The position numbers and the translations under genes are program-made. The notes under the pieces are model-generated. The model did not search any database. It saw nothing but the letters and a program-made list of their open reading frames with translations, and was not told the origin of the DNA. DNA of 64,000 bases from Nocardia uniformis NBRC 13702 (lineage in GTDB: Bacteria; Actinomycetota; Actinomycetes; Mycobacteriales; Mycobacteriaceae), in assembly GCF_001613345.1 (NCBI RefSeq), contig NZ_BDCE01000093.1:32227-96226 (forward strand). The letters are read 5' to 3'. Shown in pieces: positions 8,022 through 16,791 of the stretch. Every line of letters starts with the position of its first letter. Position 1 is the first letter of the stretch.

Positions 8022-9182
8022 TCAGCCGATGCCGAGCTCGGTGCAGGTGGCGCGCAAGTCACCGCCGCAGATGTCGTCGGCCTTCACATAGCCGGTGTCG
8101 ATCACCGTTTTGACCTGCGCCTTGGTAATCGTCTGCGGGGGCAGCAGGACCGATTTCACATCGCGGTCGCCCTTGGGGTCCTTACTGACGCCCTGCGCCA
8201 GCGCATCCGCGGCGGCCGCATCGCCCTTGGCAAGGGCCACAGCGAGTTTGGCGGCGGCCTGGGCCTCGTCCTGAATGGGCTTGAACACGGTCATGTACTG
8301 GTCACCGCGCAGCGTCGCCTTCAGCCCTTCGACGGTGGCGTCCTGGCCGCTGACCGGCACGCGGCCATTGAGACCGTTCTTCTTCAACACCGTGATAACC
8401 GCACCGGCCAGGCCGTCATTGGCGGCGACCACGCCGTCCACCCTGCCACCATTGCCGGTGAGCAGCTGTTCGAAGATGGTGCCGCCCTTCTGGTTATCCC
8501 AGCCGTCGATGGCCTGGCTGTGCACCAGCTTCAGCACGCCCGAATCGTAGAGCGGATCGAGGATATTCCGCTGCCCCTGGTGGAAGAGGGTGGCGTTGTT
8601 GTCGGTCGGCGCGCCCTCGATTTCGATGACCTCCGCGCCCGGCTTATCCTTCAGGGCATCGGCAATGGCCTGACCTTGTAGTTCACCGACACGCACATTG
8701 TCGAAAGAGACGTAGTAGTCCGAGGATCCGCCGAGGCTGAGGCGGTCGTAGTCGATGGTGGGGATACCTGCCCGCTTCGCCTTGGCGGCTACCGAACTGC
8801 CGATCTCACTATTGATGGCGGCGATAATGAGCACCTTCACGCCCTGGGCGATCATGCCGTCGGCGAGGGTGCTGAATTTCTGGACATCACCCTGCGCGTT
8901 CTGCACGTCGGCGTCGAAACCCTCTGCTCGCAGGGCTGTTTCGAGCATGGGTTTATCGAAGGATTCCCAGCGCGCGGAGGTGGCGGTTTCCGGCAGGATC
9001 ACGCCGACCGTGCCGTTCGCACCGCCGCCCGGCGCAGCGGTTTGGTTGTCGTTTTCGCTCGTGGAGTTGGAGCCGCACGCGGTCAGGGCCAGTAGCCCCG
9101 ACATGGCCAGCGCGCAGGCGACGTACGCCGGGCGGCAGGTGCGATGGGAATTCCGGGACAGCAGACGGTTTTTCGTCCTCAT
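8022..9182 (-). CDS. Sugar ABC transporter substrate-binding lipoprotein (XylF-like)
   Basis: 386 residues from ATG 9182, with AAGGT as ribosome binding site. A signal peptide ends in the lipobox LLALTAC, so the mature protein is tethered through Cys to the membrane, followed by a Ser/Asn-rich linker. The body is a periplasmic-binding-protein type 1 fold (VGVILPETATSARW, VVAANDGLAGAVITVLKKNG, VPVSGQDATVEGLK) closest to xylose-binding XylF. It is the first gene of the operon and delivers the sugar to the permease. A palindrome at 9235-9253 lies 53 bp upstream. Confidence 0.9.
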   Translation of the reverse strand: MRTKNRLLSRNSHRTCRPAYVACALAMSGLLALTACGSNSTSENDNQTAAPGGGANGTVGVILPETATSARWESFDKPMLETALRAEGFDADVQNAQGDVQKFSTLADGMIAQGVKVLIIAAINSEIGSSVAAKAKRAGIPTIDYDRLSLGGSSDYYVSFDNVRVGELQGQAIADALKDKPGAEVIEIEGAPTDNNATLFHQGQRNILDPLYDSGVLKLVHSQAIDGWDNQKGGTIFEQLLTGNGGRVDGVVAANDGLAGAVITVLKKNGLNGRVPVSGQDATVEGLKATLRGDQYMTVFKPIQDEAQAAAKLAVALAKGDAAAADALAQGVSKDPKGDRDVKSVLLPPQTITKAQVKTVIDTGYVKADDICGGDLRATCTELGIG

Positions 9183-9234
9183 CGGGGTGACCTTTCGAGC
9201 AGCGGTCACTGGGTGGTGGCCGCCCACCGAATAA

Positions 9235-9253
9235 ATGTTGTGGGCAACAACAT
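9235..9253. promoter_or_regulatory. Putative ROK operator
   Basis: Perfect 7-bp arms ATGTTGT and ACAACAT around GGGCA, 53 bp before the binding-protein start. It is the only strong symmetric site in front of the operon whose last gene is a ROK repressor, so it is the best operator candidate. Confidence 0.55.
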
Positions 9254-9291
9254 ATGCGAAGGCGGTCACACCCGATGGGGAATCGCCCGAA

Positions 9292-10236
9292 TCAGGGCAG
9301 CAGAACTACCTTTCCGCCCGCATGGCCCTCGATGACGAACTCGTGCGCGGCGGCTGTCTCGGCGAGCGGGTAGGTCGCGGCGATCACCAGATCGAGTTTG
9401 TTGCCGGACAACAGGTCCAGGAGTTCGCGCCAGGCATTGCCGCGGATCTCGGTGCCGGGATCGGCTCCGGGTCCCGCGCCGAGACCCTTGATCTCGGTCT
9501 CGGCCACGCGACCGAAGGCGGCGATGGTGGCGATGCGACCGCGGTCGGCGACCAGTTCCAGGGACACATCGACTGCCTCATCGGTGCCGACGGTATCGAT
9601 CGCGGCATCAATTCCATTGGGGGCCAAGGCCCGTACCCGGTCGATCAGGCCCGGTCCGTACTCGACGGGCTCGACGCCGTAACCGCGCAACCGCTCATGT
9701 CGCGATGGCGCGGCGGTACCGATTACGCGGGCGCCACGGGCGACGGCGAGCTGTGCGGCGAGCGAACCGACACTCCCGGCCGCGCCGTGAATGAGAACCG
9801 TATCCCCCGCGCTGACCCCGGTGGCGGCGAGTGTGTGGACGGCGGTCCCGCCGACGGCCTGCACTCCGGCCGCGACCTCCCAGCTCACGTCGGCGGGCTT
9901 GGGTATGACGCGCGCCGCTTTCGTCGTGACGGCGGTGGCGTAGCCGCCCTCCGGGCGGGCGAGCACCTCATCACCGACTCGAATCGGCCCGCCGGGTCCC
10001 ACGGCATCGGCGCCGACGGCGGTCACGACCCCCGACACCTCACCGCCGAGCCGCATCGGCAGCGCCTTCGGATCCTTACCGAACGCACCGCTGTAGCGCT
10101 TGTAGTCGAAGGGATTCACCCCGGCCGCACGGACCTCGATGGTGACCTCGCCCGGGCCGGGCGCGGGTACCTCGACCTCGGTAGCGGTCAGAACTTCGGG
10201 GCCACCGTATTCGGTGGCGACGATCGCAGTTGCCAT
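9292..10236 (-). CDS. NADP-dependent quinone-oxidoreductase-like (zinc-free MDR) protein
   Basis: 314 residues from ATG 10236 (MATAIVATEYGGPEVLTATE). The medium-chain dehydrogenase/reductase fold is clear: GPGEVTIEVRAAGVNPFDYK at the N-terminus and DTVLIHGAAGSVGSLAAQLA as the nucleotide-binding loop. No catalytic or structural zinc cysteines are visible, as in quinone oxidoreductase/zeta-crystallin members that use NADPH to reduce quinones or enones. The longer in-frame start at 10314 adds residues unlike the family. It stands alone, downstream of the sugar operon promoter on the same strand. Confidence 0.85.
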   Translation of the reverse strand: MATAIVATEYGGPEVLTATEVEVPAPGPGEVTIEVRAAGVNPFDYKRYSGAFGKDPKALPMRLGGEVSGVVTAVGADAVGPGGPIRVGDEVLARPEGGYATAVTTKAARVIPKPADVSWEVAAGVQAVGGTAVHTLAATGVSAGDTVLIHGAAGSVGSLAAQLAVARGARVIGTAAPSRHERLRGYGVEPVEYGPGLIDRVRALAPNGIDAAIDTVGTDEAVDVSLELVADRGRIATIAAFGRVAETEIKGLGAGPGADPGTEIRGNAWRELLDLLSGNKLDLVIAATYPLAETAAAHEFVIEGHAGGKVVLLP

Positions 10237-10357
10237 AGCGCGGACAACGTCGCGTTCCCGCACGCTGTTCCCGACGCGGGCGGTGGTATCGAAGAGTAAT
10301 GGGCCGCCCGGCATCCCGAGGGATTCCGAACGGCCCGACTCGGCGCGTGCGCGCCGA

Positions 10358-10534
10358 CTAGAGCTTGTTGACCGGCGACTTGTCCGAGGATCCGGATACC
10401 GCCTTGTAGAGCAGGTACAGCCCGAACACCACCAGGCTGATCATGAGAATCGGGAACAGGCCCTTGATCAGCGCGCCGATAATGGCGAGCGCGATCCATG
10501 CGACCGCGACCACGCCGATGATCTTCCACAGCAT
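10358..10534 (-). CDS. Small membrane protein
   Basis: 58 residues from ATG 10534, preceded by a strong GGAGG six bases upstream. Two hydrophobic stretches (IIGVVAVAWIALAIIGALI and FPILMISLVVFGLYLLYKAV) make a helical hairpin; the C-terminus is Ser/Asp/Lys rich. No family recognised. An in-frame start at 10624 has no ribosome site. It stands between the quinone oxidoreductase and the haemoglobin gene, all on the minus strand. Confidence 0.7.
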   Translation of the reverse strand: MLWKIIGVVAVAWIALAIIGALIKGLFPILMISLVVFGLYLLYKAVSGSSDKSPVNKL

Positions 10535-10670
10535 TACTACCTCCAGAAAGTCTCCCGAACCGGCAAGCGCGCGATCCGACACACTCCATCCTGACAGGCC
10601 GAGGATGGAAAAACACCAGGTCATCAGCGATATCGGGGAAAATTCCGGGTATACCCTGAGGTTTTTCGGG

Positions 10671-11141
10671 TCAGGTCTGGTGCTTGATCAGGCCCTGCCA
10701 GCCCCAGCGTGGGGTGGGCCCCGGGGTGCCCAGGTCGGTGCCGACCGGGTCCTGCGACACCTCGCGGGCGATCGCGGTACCCCACTCGAAGTAGTCGAAT
10801 ACCTGACGGCGCAACTGCGGCTCGGCGGGCAAGGTCTGCTCGATCGCGTCGCTCATCAGCTCCAGCCAGCGTGCCCGATGCTCCTCGGTAATCCGCAGGC
10901 CGAGATGACTGTTCAGCAGCGCCTGGTGACCGCCGAGCTCCGCGCTGAAAGTGGCGGGACCACCAAAGATCTCTGCCAGCCAGAGCGCGACGTGATCGAC
11001 GTGGGTCACGGTGAAGTTCGCGAACACCGGGGCCAGCAGTTCATCGGCCAGGACGCCCTCGTAGAAGGCGTTGCTCAGGCGGCATAGCCCGTCGAGGCCA
11101 CCGACAGCCTCGAATAGTGTGCGCTCGGCGTTCATACTCAC
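10671..11141 (-). CDS. glbO: Group II truncated haemoglobin
   Basis: 156 residues. TLFEAVGGLDGLCRLSNAFY (A-B helices), PVFANFTVTHVDHVALWLAEIFGG and the HLGLRITEEHRARWLELM segment match trHbII proteins such as mycobacterial GlbO, including the Trp at G8 in RARW and the distal Tyr at the B helix. The haem protein binds O2 and may act in O2/NO handling. The C-terminal ~25 residues extend past the globin fold (TPGPTPRWGWQGLIKH). ATG 11141 and 11135 are both possible starts. Monocistronic by spacing. Confidence 0.88.
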   Translation of the reverse strand: MSMNAERTLFEAVGGLDGLCRLSNAFYEGVLADELLAPVFANFTVTHVDHVALWLAEIFGGPATFSAELGGHQALLNSHLGLRITEEHRARWLELMSDAIEQTLPAEPQLRRQVFDYFEWGTAIAREVSQDPVGTDLGTPGPTPRWGWQGLIKHQT

Positions 11142-11239
11142 ACAATTACACGAACTTGCCAGCGGTGCAGCGCGGGCGCGGACGATGCGGGTGCGGTACG
11201 AGAGAGACCTGCCGACGGCGGGTCGTGCGGCAGCAGGCG

Positions 11240-12946
11240 TCAGGACTGCGGCGGGGTAGCGCGGTAGCGGCTGTCAGCCAGGTCGGTGAGTGCTTGCGCC
11301 CAGCCGTCGAGCCGGTCGGCGGCATCGCGGAGGTTGACCATGGCCCAGCCGAGATCGTCTGCGAGGGCGGCACTTTCGGGGACGGCGAGGACTCGGACGG
11401 CGGCGGAGACCATCTGCTCATACTCGGTGACACCGGTATCGAGGCGGGCCGTGGCCGCGCGGATGTGATCCGCCAGTGGCGAATTGGCCTGGCCGAGTAT
11501 GCCCGCGGCGTCCTCCATAGCAGCGATGTCGGCGGCCAGGGCATGCAATGCGGCGGCACCCGAGGCGGCGGTTTCGACAGTATCGGTGAGGTCGTCGACC
11601 GGGAGGCGGCCCGATCGGGAGATCTGGTTGCCGAGGCCGTGCATGGCACGTTCGGCGCGTACCAGGCGCGAAATCGCCGCTCGCGCAGCCGAACGCAGGG
11701 GTGGCAGACGTCGTGGCCGGAACGCCGCCGGAGGCAGGGGGTCCTTGCGCAATTGCAGGTAGCGCTTGGTGGTGACGGCCGCGCCGGTCACCAGCGCCAC
11801 CGCGCCACCGCCGACGACGACCACCGCCCAGGCGGGAGCCGAGATCAACACCAGGCCGATGGTGCCGATGGTGGTGACGCCCGAGGCGGTTCCCAACCGC
11901 AGACTCCGCCGCCGCACCCGCCGTCGCTTACGCAACTCGCGCTCACGCGGATCGGCCCAGCGCCGCACCGCCGAGAACGCCTGCTCCCCCATCCCCCGCA
12001 AGGTCTCCGGCAGTCGCTGCGTCAAATCCTGAGGCTCGACCCCGGCCGGAGCCAACATCTCTCGGAAAGCCTCGGTAGCCCGTGCACGCGGGCCTCGGAC
12101 ACCACGACCGCCAGTAGGCTCACCGCTGGTCGACTCGGTGGCACGCCTCCCGCGGCGAGCACCAGGCCCGGTGGCGGCGAAATCCGGGCCACCAGTGCCC
12201 GACATCGACCCCGAATGACGCCGGGGCCCGCGAGCGTCCGCTGAACCGGTGGCATCTGCGCTCGACGACATCGCATCGCCTTGATTCGCCCCGCGCGCAG
12301 AGCCGTTGTCCGGCATGTGATTCACACCGTGGTCAGGCGTCGATTGCTGTTCTCGGTGTCGCCGCGTGCCGCTATCGACCGGTCCGCCCTGATCGGCCGG
12401 TGCCCACACCTCACGCACCACACCGATATCGAACCCGGGCAACGGATTCCATGGACGACCCGGGTCGGGCAGCGCCTCGGCGGCATCACCGAATCCGGGC
12501 GGGCGGGACGGCTGGCCGACGGGATAGCGGGCGGTAGGGCCGGAATTCTGTTCGGCAGCGGTATTCCCACGCTGCGGTGAGGTGGTGCGGTACGAAGTCG
12601 CTTCGGCACCCGACTCCCCGCCGACCCGGCCACCCGGTGTGCCGTAGGACGGACTGAGCGAGCCCAGCTGGGCCGGGTACCGCTGCGTCGCATCGGGTTC
12701 GGCGGGCCGTCGTGCCGATTCCGGCACCGAGCCGCGCTGCGCGCGTTCTCCGGCGGCCGGATACCGACCGGTGGAGCCGGAATCCGGTCCGGCGGAGGCG
12801 TTCTCCGGACGTGTCGACGTGCCGTCGGTGGGGACCACTGGGATCGGGAAGCCCGGTGGCGGGACGGCCGCCCGCTCGGCTACCGGTTTGCGGCGGAAAC
12901 GGGCGCGGGTGATCGCGGGCTCGCCCTGTGCCCGCGACTTCCCCAT
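11240..12946 (-). CDS. pspM: Phage-shock envelope stress protein PspM-like
   Basis: 568 residues. The first ~310 are low-complexity, rich in Pro, Gly, Arg and Ser, and probably disordered. Then a basic patch (ELRKRRRVRRRSLRLG) leads into two membrane segments (VTTIGTIGLVLISAPAWAV and VVVGGGAVALVTGAAVTTK) and an alpha-helical C-terminal domain. Position directly after pspA and the two-TM core match Rv2743c (PspM) of M. tuberculosis, a membrane partner of PspA; the long N-terminus is much larger than the mycobacterial protein. Same strand as pspA with an 18-bp gap, so one operon. Confidence 0.8.
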   Translation of the reverse strand: MGKSRAQGEPAITRARFRRKPVAERAAVPPPGFPIPVVPTDGTSTRPENASAGPDSGSTGRYPAAGERAQRGSVPESARRPAEPDATQRYPAQLGSLSPSYGTPGGRVGGESGAEATSYRTTSPQRGNTAAEQNSGPTARYPVGQPSRPPGFGDAAEALPDPGRPWNPLPGFDIGVVREVWAPADQGGPVDSGTRRHREQQSTPDHGVNHMPDNGSARGANQGDAMSSSADATGSADARGPRRHSGSMSGTGGPDFAATGPGARRGRRATESTSGEPTGGRGVRGPRARATEAFREMLAPAGVEPQDLTQRLPETLRGMGEQAFSAVRRWADPRERELRKRRRVRRRSLRLGTASGVTTIGTIGLVLISAPAWAVVVVGGGAVALVTGAAVTTKRYLQLRKDPLPPAAFRPRRLPPLRSAARAAISRLVRAERAMHGLGNQISRSGRLPVDDLTDTVETAASGAAALHALAADIAAMEDAAGILGQANSPLADHIRAATARLDTGVTEYEQMVSAAVRVLAVPESAALADDLGWAMVNLRDAADRLDGWAQALTDLADSRYRATPPQS

Positions 12947-12964
12947 CGGTCGAAAACCTTTCGG

Positions 12965-13795
12965 TTACTGCTGCTGTGCGCTGCGGTCCTTGTTGAGCTG
13001 CGCCGCGGCCGGGTTCGCGGCGGGCTGACCCTGGTTGAGCTGCGGGGCCGCTTCACCGGAGGGCAGGGCGTCGCCGCGCATGGAGGCGCGGATCTGCTCG
13101 AGGCGGCTGTGGCCGGCCATCTGGACGGAGGCCTGCTGCACCTCCATCATGCGACCCTGCACGGTGTTCTGGGCCAGCTCGGCCGAACCGAGGGCATTGG
13201 CGTAGCGGCGTTCGATCTTCTCGCGCACCGCGTCCAGGCTCGGGGTGCTGCCGGGGGCGGAAAGAGTGGAGTCCATCTGCTGCAGGGAGGCCGAAACCTG
13301 CTCCTGCATCTTCGCCTGCTCCAGCTGGGACAGCAGCTTGGTACGCTCGGCGACCTTCTGCTGCAACAGCATCGCGTTCTGCTCGACCGCCTTCTTGGCC
13401 TGCGCGGCGGCCTGCAGCGACTGATCGTGCAGCACCTTCAGGTCCTCGACGGACTGCTCGGCGGTTACCAGCTGAGCGGCGAACGCCTCGGCGGCATTGG
13501 TGTACTGGATCGCCTTCTCGGTATCGGCGGCACTCGACGCCTGGTCGGCCAGCATGACGGCCTGGCGGGCGTTGGCATTGAGCTTCTCCACCTCGTCGAG
13601 CTGGCGGTTGAGCTTCATCTCCAACTGGCGCTGGTTGCCGATCACCGACGCGGCCTGCTGTGACAGGGCCTGATGCTGGCGCTGGGCTTCCTCGATAGCC
13701 TGCTGGATCTGCACCTTCGGATCCGCGTGCTCTTCAATCTTGGAGTCGAAGAGGGCCATCAGGTACTTCCAGGCCTTGACGAACGGATTAGCCAT
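12965..13795 (-). CDS. pspA: PspA/IM30 family envelope-stress protein
   Basis: 276 residues from ATG 13795 (MANPFVKAWKYLMALFDSKI). Almost entirely coiled-coil: PKVQIQQAIEEAQRQHQAL, NRQLDEVEKLNANARQAV and KIERRYANALGSAELAQNTV are PspA hallmarks. PspA is an ESCRT-III-like protein that supports stressed membranes; in mycobacteria it was known as the 35-kDa antigen Rv2744c. The C-terminal ~40 residues are Gln/Ala/Pro rich. Located between pspM and clgR as in mycobacteria, with a 22-bp palindrome 26 bp upstream. Confidence 0.93.
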   Translation of the reverse strand: MANPFVKAWKYLMALFDSKIEEHADPKVQIQQAIEEAQRQHQALSQQAASVIGNQRQLEMKLNRQLDEVEKLNANARQAVMLADQASSAADTEKAIQYTNAAEAFAAQLVTAEQSVEDLKVLHDQSLQAAAQAKKAVEQNAMLLQQKVAERTKLLSQLEQAKMQEQVSASLQQMDSTLSAPGSTPSLDAVREKIERRYANALGSAELAQNTVQGRMMEVQQASVQMAGHSRLEQIRASMRGDALPSGEAAPQLNQGQPAANPAAAQLNKDRSAQQQ

Positions 13796-13820
13796 CGATT
13801 GATCCCGCCTCCATCTGACG

Positions 13821-13842
13821 TGTCGCGCATCTCTGTGCGACA
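13821..13842. promoter_or_regulatory. Palindrome upstream of pspA
   Basis: Arms TGTCGCGC (13821-13828) and GTGCGACA (13835-13842) pair with one mismatch around ATCTCT, in the 227-bp clgR-pspA gap. It may bind ClgR or another stress regulator, but I see no match to the published ClgR consensus I remember. Confidence 0.45.
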
Positions 13843-14022
13843 TAGTGCGCGACCGTCACGCACCCCGTTGTGTCCCTATCCTCCACTGCGCGGCAGTCGT
13901 TGTTGCGATTGTCGATGGTCACGCCGGACCATCGCTGCACGACACCTCTGACACGAAGCCTACCGAGAATTTATCCCTTTTCGCCGCCACCGCACAGCTC
14001 ACACTCGTTATAGCGCCGGTGA

Positions 14023-14493
14023 TCAGTCGGCCGCGACCAACACCAGACGGTCCGATTTGGGCGCGGGGATGACAATGCGGGGGCCGAACGCGCCGTCTCC
14101 ACCGCGTGGCGTCGAACCGGCACCGGCCGCCATCGCCACCGCCGCGGACGCATTAGCTCCAGCGGCGCTGGCACCCGCCGGCACCGCTTCCTTGCGCTCG
14201 GTGTCGCGGGTGGGCGCCGACGGTGCGGCAGCCGTGCGTTCCGGCTCGCGACGGGCCTGATCAGCGTCGGCCATGGTGGCGCTCACATCGAAGAGGACCT
14301 GTGCCAGCGGTAGGTCCAGGGCCTGGCAGATGGCAGCCAGTAGTTCGCTGGAAGCTTCTTTACGGCCGCGCTCGACTTCCGACAGATAACCCAGACTCAC
14401 CCGTGCCGAGGTGGAAACCTCACGCAGCGTCCGGCTCTGGGCAACCCGAGCACGCCGCAGACTCTCCCCGATTGCTTCTCGCAGCAGCGTCAT
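14023..14493 (-). CDS. clgR: ClgR-type XRE regulator
   Basis: 156 residues from ATG 14493, preceded by GAGGAGAA at good distance. The N-terminal HTH (SLRRARVAQSRTLREVSTSA, VSLGYLSEVERGRKEASSEL) is nearly the family consensus. ClgR activates clp proteases and the psp genes in corynebacteria and mycobacteria. The C-terminus is an Ala-rich linker ending in VLVAAD, suited to regulated Clp proteolysis. The order pgsA-cinA-clgR-pspA-pspM on one strand closely follows the mycobacterial locus, which supports the name. Confidence 0.9.
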   Translation of the reverse strand: MTLLREAIGESLRRARVAQSRTLREVSTSARVSLGYLSEVERGRKEASSELLAAICQALDLPLAQVLFDVSATMADADQARREPERTAAAPSAPTRDTERKEAVPAGASAAGANASAAVAMAAGAGSTPRGGDGAFGPRIVIPAPKSDRLVLVAAD

Positions 14494-14569
14494 CTCGTTC
14501 TCCTCACTCATCGCCGGACTCAGCGTCTGACTGGACAACGTCCAGCACCGCCCGCGCGTTCCCGGCCCC

Positions 14570-15076
14570 TCAACCGCTCCGCAAGCTGCGGAGCAGTTCG
14601 GTGACCGCGGCACGAACCGCGCTCACCCTGATCGTCCACCGGTCTCCCGACAGTTTCAACCGGACGACCTCGGTGCCCTCTGGTCCGGACAGTCCAAGGA
14701 ATACCGTGCCGACCGCGCGCCCGTCTTGCGAATCGGGTCCGGCGACACCGGTCAGCCCGATTCCCCAGTCGGCTCCGCAGCGGATTCGCGCGCCCACGGC
14801 CAGCTGTTCCGCGGTACTCGCGGCCACCGGACCGTCGGTCGCAAGTGTATCGGCGCTCACACCCGCGAGTGTTTCCTTCAGATCAGTGGCGTACACGATC
14901 AGCCCGCCGCGCAGCACCGCGCTCGCACCCGGAACTCCGGCGAGGGTGGCCGCGAGGAGTCCGGCGGTGAGCGATTCCGCGGTGGCGACGGTCTGCCCGC
15001 CACTGCTCAGCGCGCGGACGAGGTCGGCGGCGGGCACCTCGGCGGTCAGCGGATCGGTCGAGGGGTGGCCGGTCAT
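14570..15076 (-). CDS. CinA C-terminal domain nicotinamide-nucleotide amidohydrolase
   Basis: 168 residues from ATG 15076. ATAESLTAGLLAATLAGVPGA, GGLIVYATDLKETLAGV and GIGLTGVAGPDSQDGRAVGT are the PncC-type CinA C-terminal motifs, with the Ser/Lys and the GVAGP loop. It deamidates NMN to nicotinate mononucleotide in pyridine nucleotide recycling. The N-terminal molybdopterin-binding CinA domain is absent, as is normal for stand-alone forms. It follows pgsA by 13 bp and precedes clgR, an order common in actinobacteria. Confidence 0.88.
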   Translation of the reverse strand: MTGHPSTDPLTAEVPAADLVRALSSGGQTVATAESLTAGLLAATLAGVPGASAVLRGGLIVYATDLKETLAGVSADTLATDGPVAASTAEQLAVGARIRCGADWGIGLTGVAGPDSQDGRAVGTVFLGLSGPEGTEVVRLKLSGDRWTIRVSAVRAAVTELLRSLRSG

Positions 15077-15089
15077 GGGACGGGGCCCG

Positions 15090-15665
15090 TCAGACGGAGT
15101 GGCGGGGCGAGCCGAACCAGAGCCGGGCCGCCTGCACCACATAGTCGAGACCGGTCGCGACGGTCAGCGCCACCGCGATGTACATCAGTCCCATGCCGAA
15201 TGTCACCCACGCGCCCGCGAGCGGAAGTACCAGTACCGCGATGGCGACCGACTGCACCAGCGTCTTGAGTTTGCCACCGCGACCCGCCGGGATGACACCG
15301 CGGCGGACCACCGCCAAGCGCAGCAGGGTGACGCCGATTTCCCGGACACCGATCACGACGGTGATCCACCACGGCAGATCGCCGAGCACGGACAGGCCGA
15401 CCAGGGCCGCGCCGATGAGCGCCTTATCCGCGATCGGGTCGGCCAATTTGCCGAAGTCGGTGATCAGGCCGTACTTACGGGCCAGCTGTCCGTCGAAGCG
15501 GTCGGTAATGGCGGCGACGCCGAATATCGCGGCGGCGATCCAGCGCCATCCGGTGTCGTGGCCGTCCGCAGCGAACAGCGCCATCAGGAACAGCGGAACC
15601 AGGACGATGCGCAGAATGGTCAGCACATTGGCGATATTCATCAACGGCACGACGGCCGGTTCCAT
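15090..15665 (-). CDS. pgsA: CDP-alcohol phosphatidyltransferase (phosphatidylglycerophosphate synthase type)
   Basis: 191 residues from ATG 15665; about five membrane helices. The full CDP-alcohol transferase motif is present: D-x2-DG-x2-AR-x8-G-x3-D-x3-D in TDRFDGQLARKYGLITDFGK and the following LADPIAD. Role: transfer of phosphatidyl from CDP-diacylglycerol to glycerol-3-phosphate in phosphatidylglycerol/cardiolipin synthesis, as for PgsA3 (Rv2746c) at this locus. Starts at 15641 or upstream to 15815 are possible; the far upstream extension is not membrane-like and is doubtful. Confidence 0.87.
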   Translation of the reverse strand: MEPAVVPLMNIANVLTILRIVLVPLFLMALFAADGHDTGWRWIAAAIFGVAAITDRFDGQLARKYGLITDFGKLADPIADKALIGAALVGLSVLGDLPWWITVVIGVREIGVTLLRLAVVRRGVIPAGRGGKLKTLVQSVAIAVLVLPLAGAWVTFGMGLMYIAVALTVATGLDYVVQAARLWFGSPRHSV

Positions 15666-15877
15666 AGCACTCGAGGTGTCCGCGCGAGGCCCCGATACGA
15701 ATCCGGAGCGCGGTGCGCTCGCTCCGGCCCAGCGGCCTTCTTCACGCTGCACCGTCACCAGCGCCCCCACCGGCCGCTGAATCGGCCATGGGACCCGGAT
15801 GATTCCGGGGAGCAAGAGGGCTGGATGTCGGACACACCCCCAGCCTATCGGTACCGGAGCCGACTACTGTGCACCCC

Positions 15878-16420
15878 ATGACAACACGGGTACCTCACAG
15901 CGGTTCGGTAGGCGGCGCGGCGGCGGGCACACCGCTGGTGCGCCGCGCCCGCACCTCTGATGTGCCCGAGATCAAGCGCCTGATCGACATCTACGCCGGC
16001 AAGATCCTGCTGGAGAAGAACCTGGTCAACCTGTACGAGGCCGTACAGGAATTCTGGGTCGCCGAACTCGATGGACAGCTCGTCGGCTGCGGGGCGCTGC
16101 ATGTACTGTGGGCCGATCTCGGCGAGGTGCGCACCGTGGCCGTACATCCCGGCGTGAAGGGTGCGGGCGTCGGACACCTCATCGTGGAGAAACTGATGGT
16201 GGTGGCGCGGGAGCTGGAACTGCGGCGACTGTTCGTCCTCACCTTCGAGGTGGACTTCTTCGCGCGCCACGGCTTCGCCGAAATCGACGGCACTCCGGTG
16301 ACCGCCGAGGTCTACGCCGAAATGTGCCGCTCCTACGACACCGGCGTCGCCGAATTCCTCGACCTCAGCTACGTCAAGCCCAACACCCTCGGGAATACCC
16401 GAATGCTGTTGAACCTCTAA
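15878..16420 (+). CDS. argA: Amino-acid N-acetyltransferase (GNAT), ArgA type
   Basis: 180 residues from ATG 15878. LVRRARTSDVPEIKRLIDIY opens a GNAT domain; EVRTVAVHPGVKGAGVGHLI is the acetyl-CoA pyrophosphate loop and LRRLFVLTFEVDFFARHGFA the conserved C-terminal part. The sequence matches the short single-domain N-acetylglutamate synthase of mycobacteria (Rv2747), the first step of arginine biosynthesis, without the amino-acid-kinase domain of the E. coli enzyme. It is divergent from pgsA, as in mycobacteria. Confidence 0.88.
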   Translation: MTTRVPHSGSVGGAAAGTPLVRRARTSDVPEIKRLIDIYAGKILLEKNLVNLYEAVQEFWVAELDGQLVGCGALHVLWADLGEVRTVAVHPGVKGAGVGHLIVEKLMVVARELELRRLFVLTFEVDFFARHGFAEIDGTPVTAEVYAEMCRSYDTGVAEFLDLSYVKPNTLGNTRMLLNL

Positions 16421-16456
16421 CTGTTTCAACCCTCCGCTACCCAGAAAGCCACGCCT

Positions 16457-16741
16457 GTGCCGATCTTCGCCGTCCACTACACCTACTCCGACGCCACCGT
16501 TCCCGGCCGCACCGAACACCGCCCGGAACACCGCGCGTGGCTCAATAACCTCGTCGACCAGGGCACCGCCCTCACCAGCGGCCCCTACCCGGACGGCACC
16601 GGCGCGCTCATCATCGTCCGCGCCGATGACGCCGACGCGCTCGCCAAGCTGCTGCCGCAGGACCCGTTCGCCCAGCTGGGGCTCATCGACAATGTGCGAT
16701 TCGTCGAATGGCTGCCGGTCATGGGCGCGTTCTCGGAGTAA
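16457..16741 (+). CDS. YciI family protein, Rv2749-like
   Basis: 94 residues from GTG 16457. FAVHYTYSDATVPGRTEHRPEHRAWLNNLV followed by GTALTSGPYPDGTGALIIVR is a YciI ferredoxin-like fold, with the His-Asp type catalytic pair partly represented by His. Function unknown; some YciI proteins degrade chloroaromatics. It lies 36 bp after argA on the same strand. In M. tuberculosis Rv2749 is next to ftsK (Rv2748c); here ftsK is 20 kb away. Confidence 0.82.
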   Translation: MPIFAVHYTYSDATVPGRTEHRPEHRAWLNNLVDQGTALTSGPYPDGTGALIIVRADDADALAKLLPQDPFAQLGLIDNVRFVEWLPVMGAFSE

Positions 16742-16791
16742 CCATGCCAATGCCACCGGCCTACCGAAAGGTGCACCGCCACAACGGATAA

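Noticed and set aside
13843..14022. Perfect ClgR box in the clgR-pspA gap
   Set aside because: I looked for the CGCYNANRGCG-type consensus and found only partial matches, so no site is claimed.
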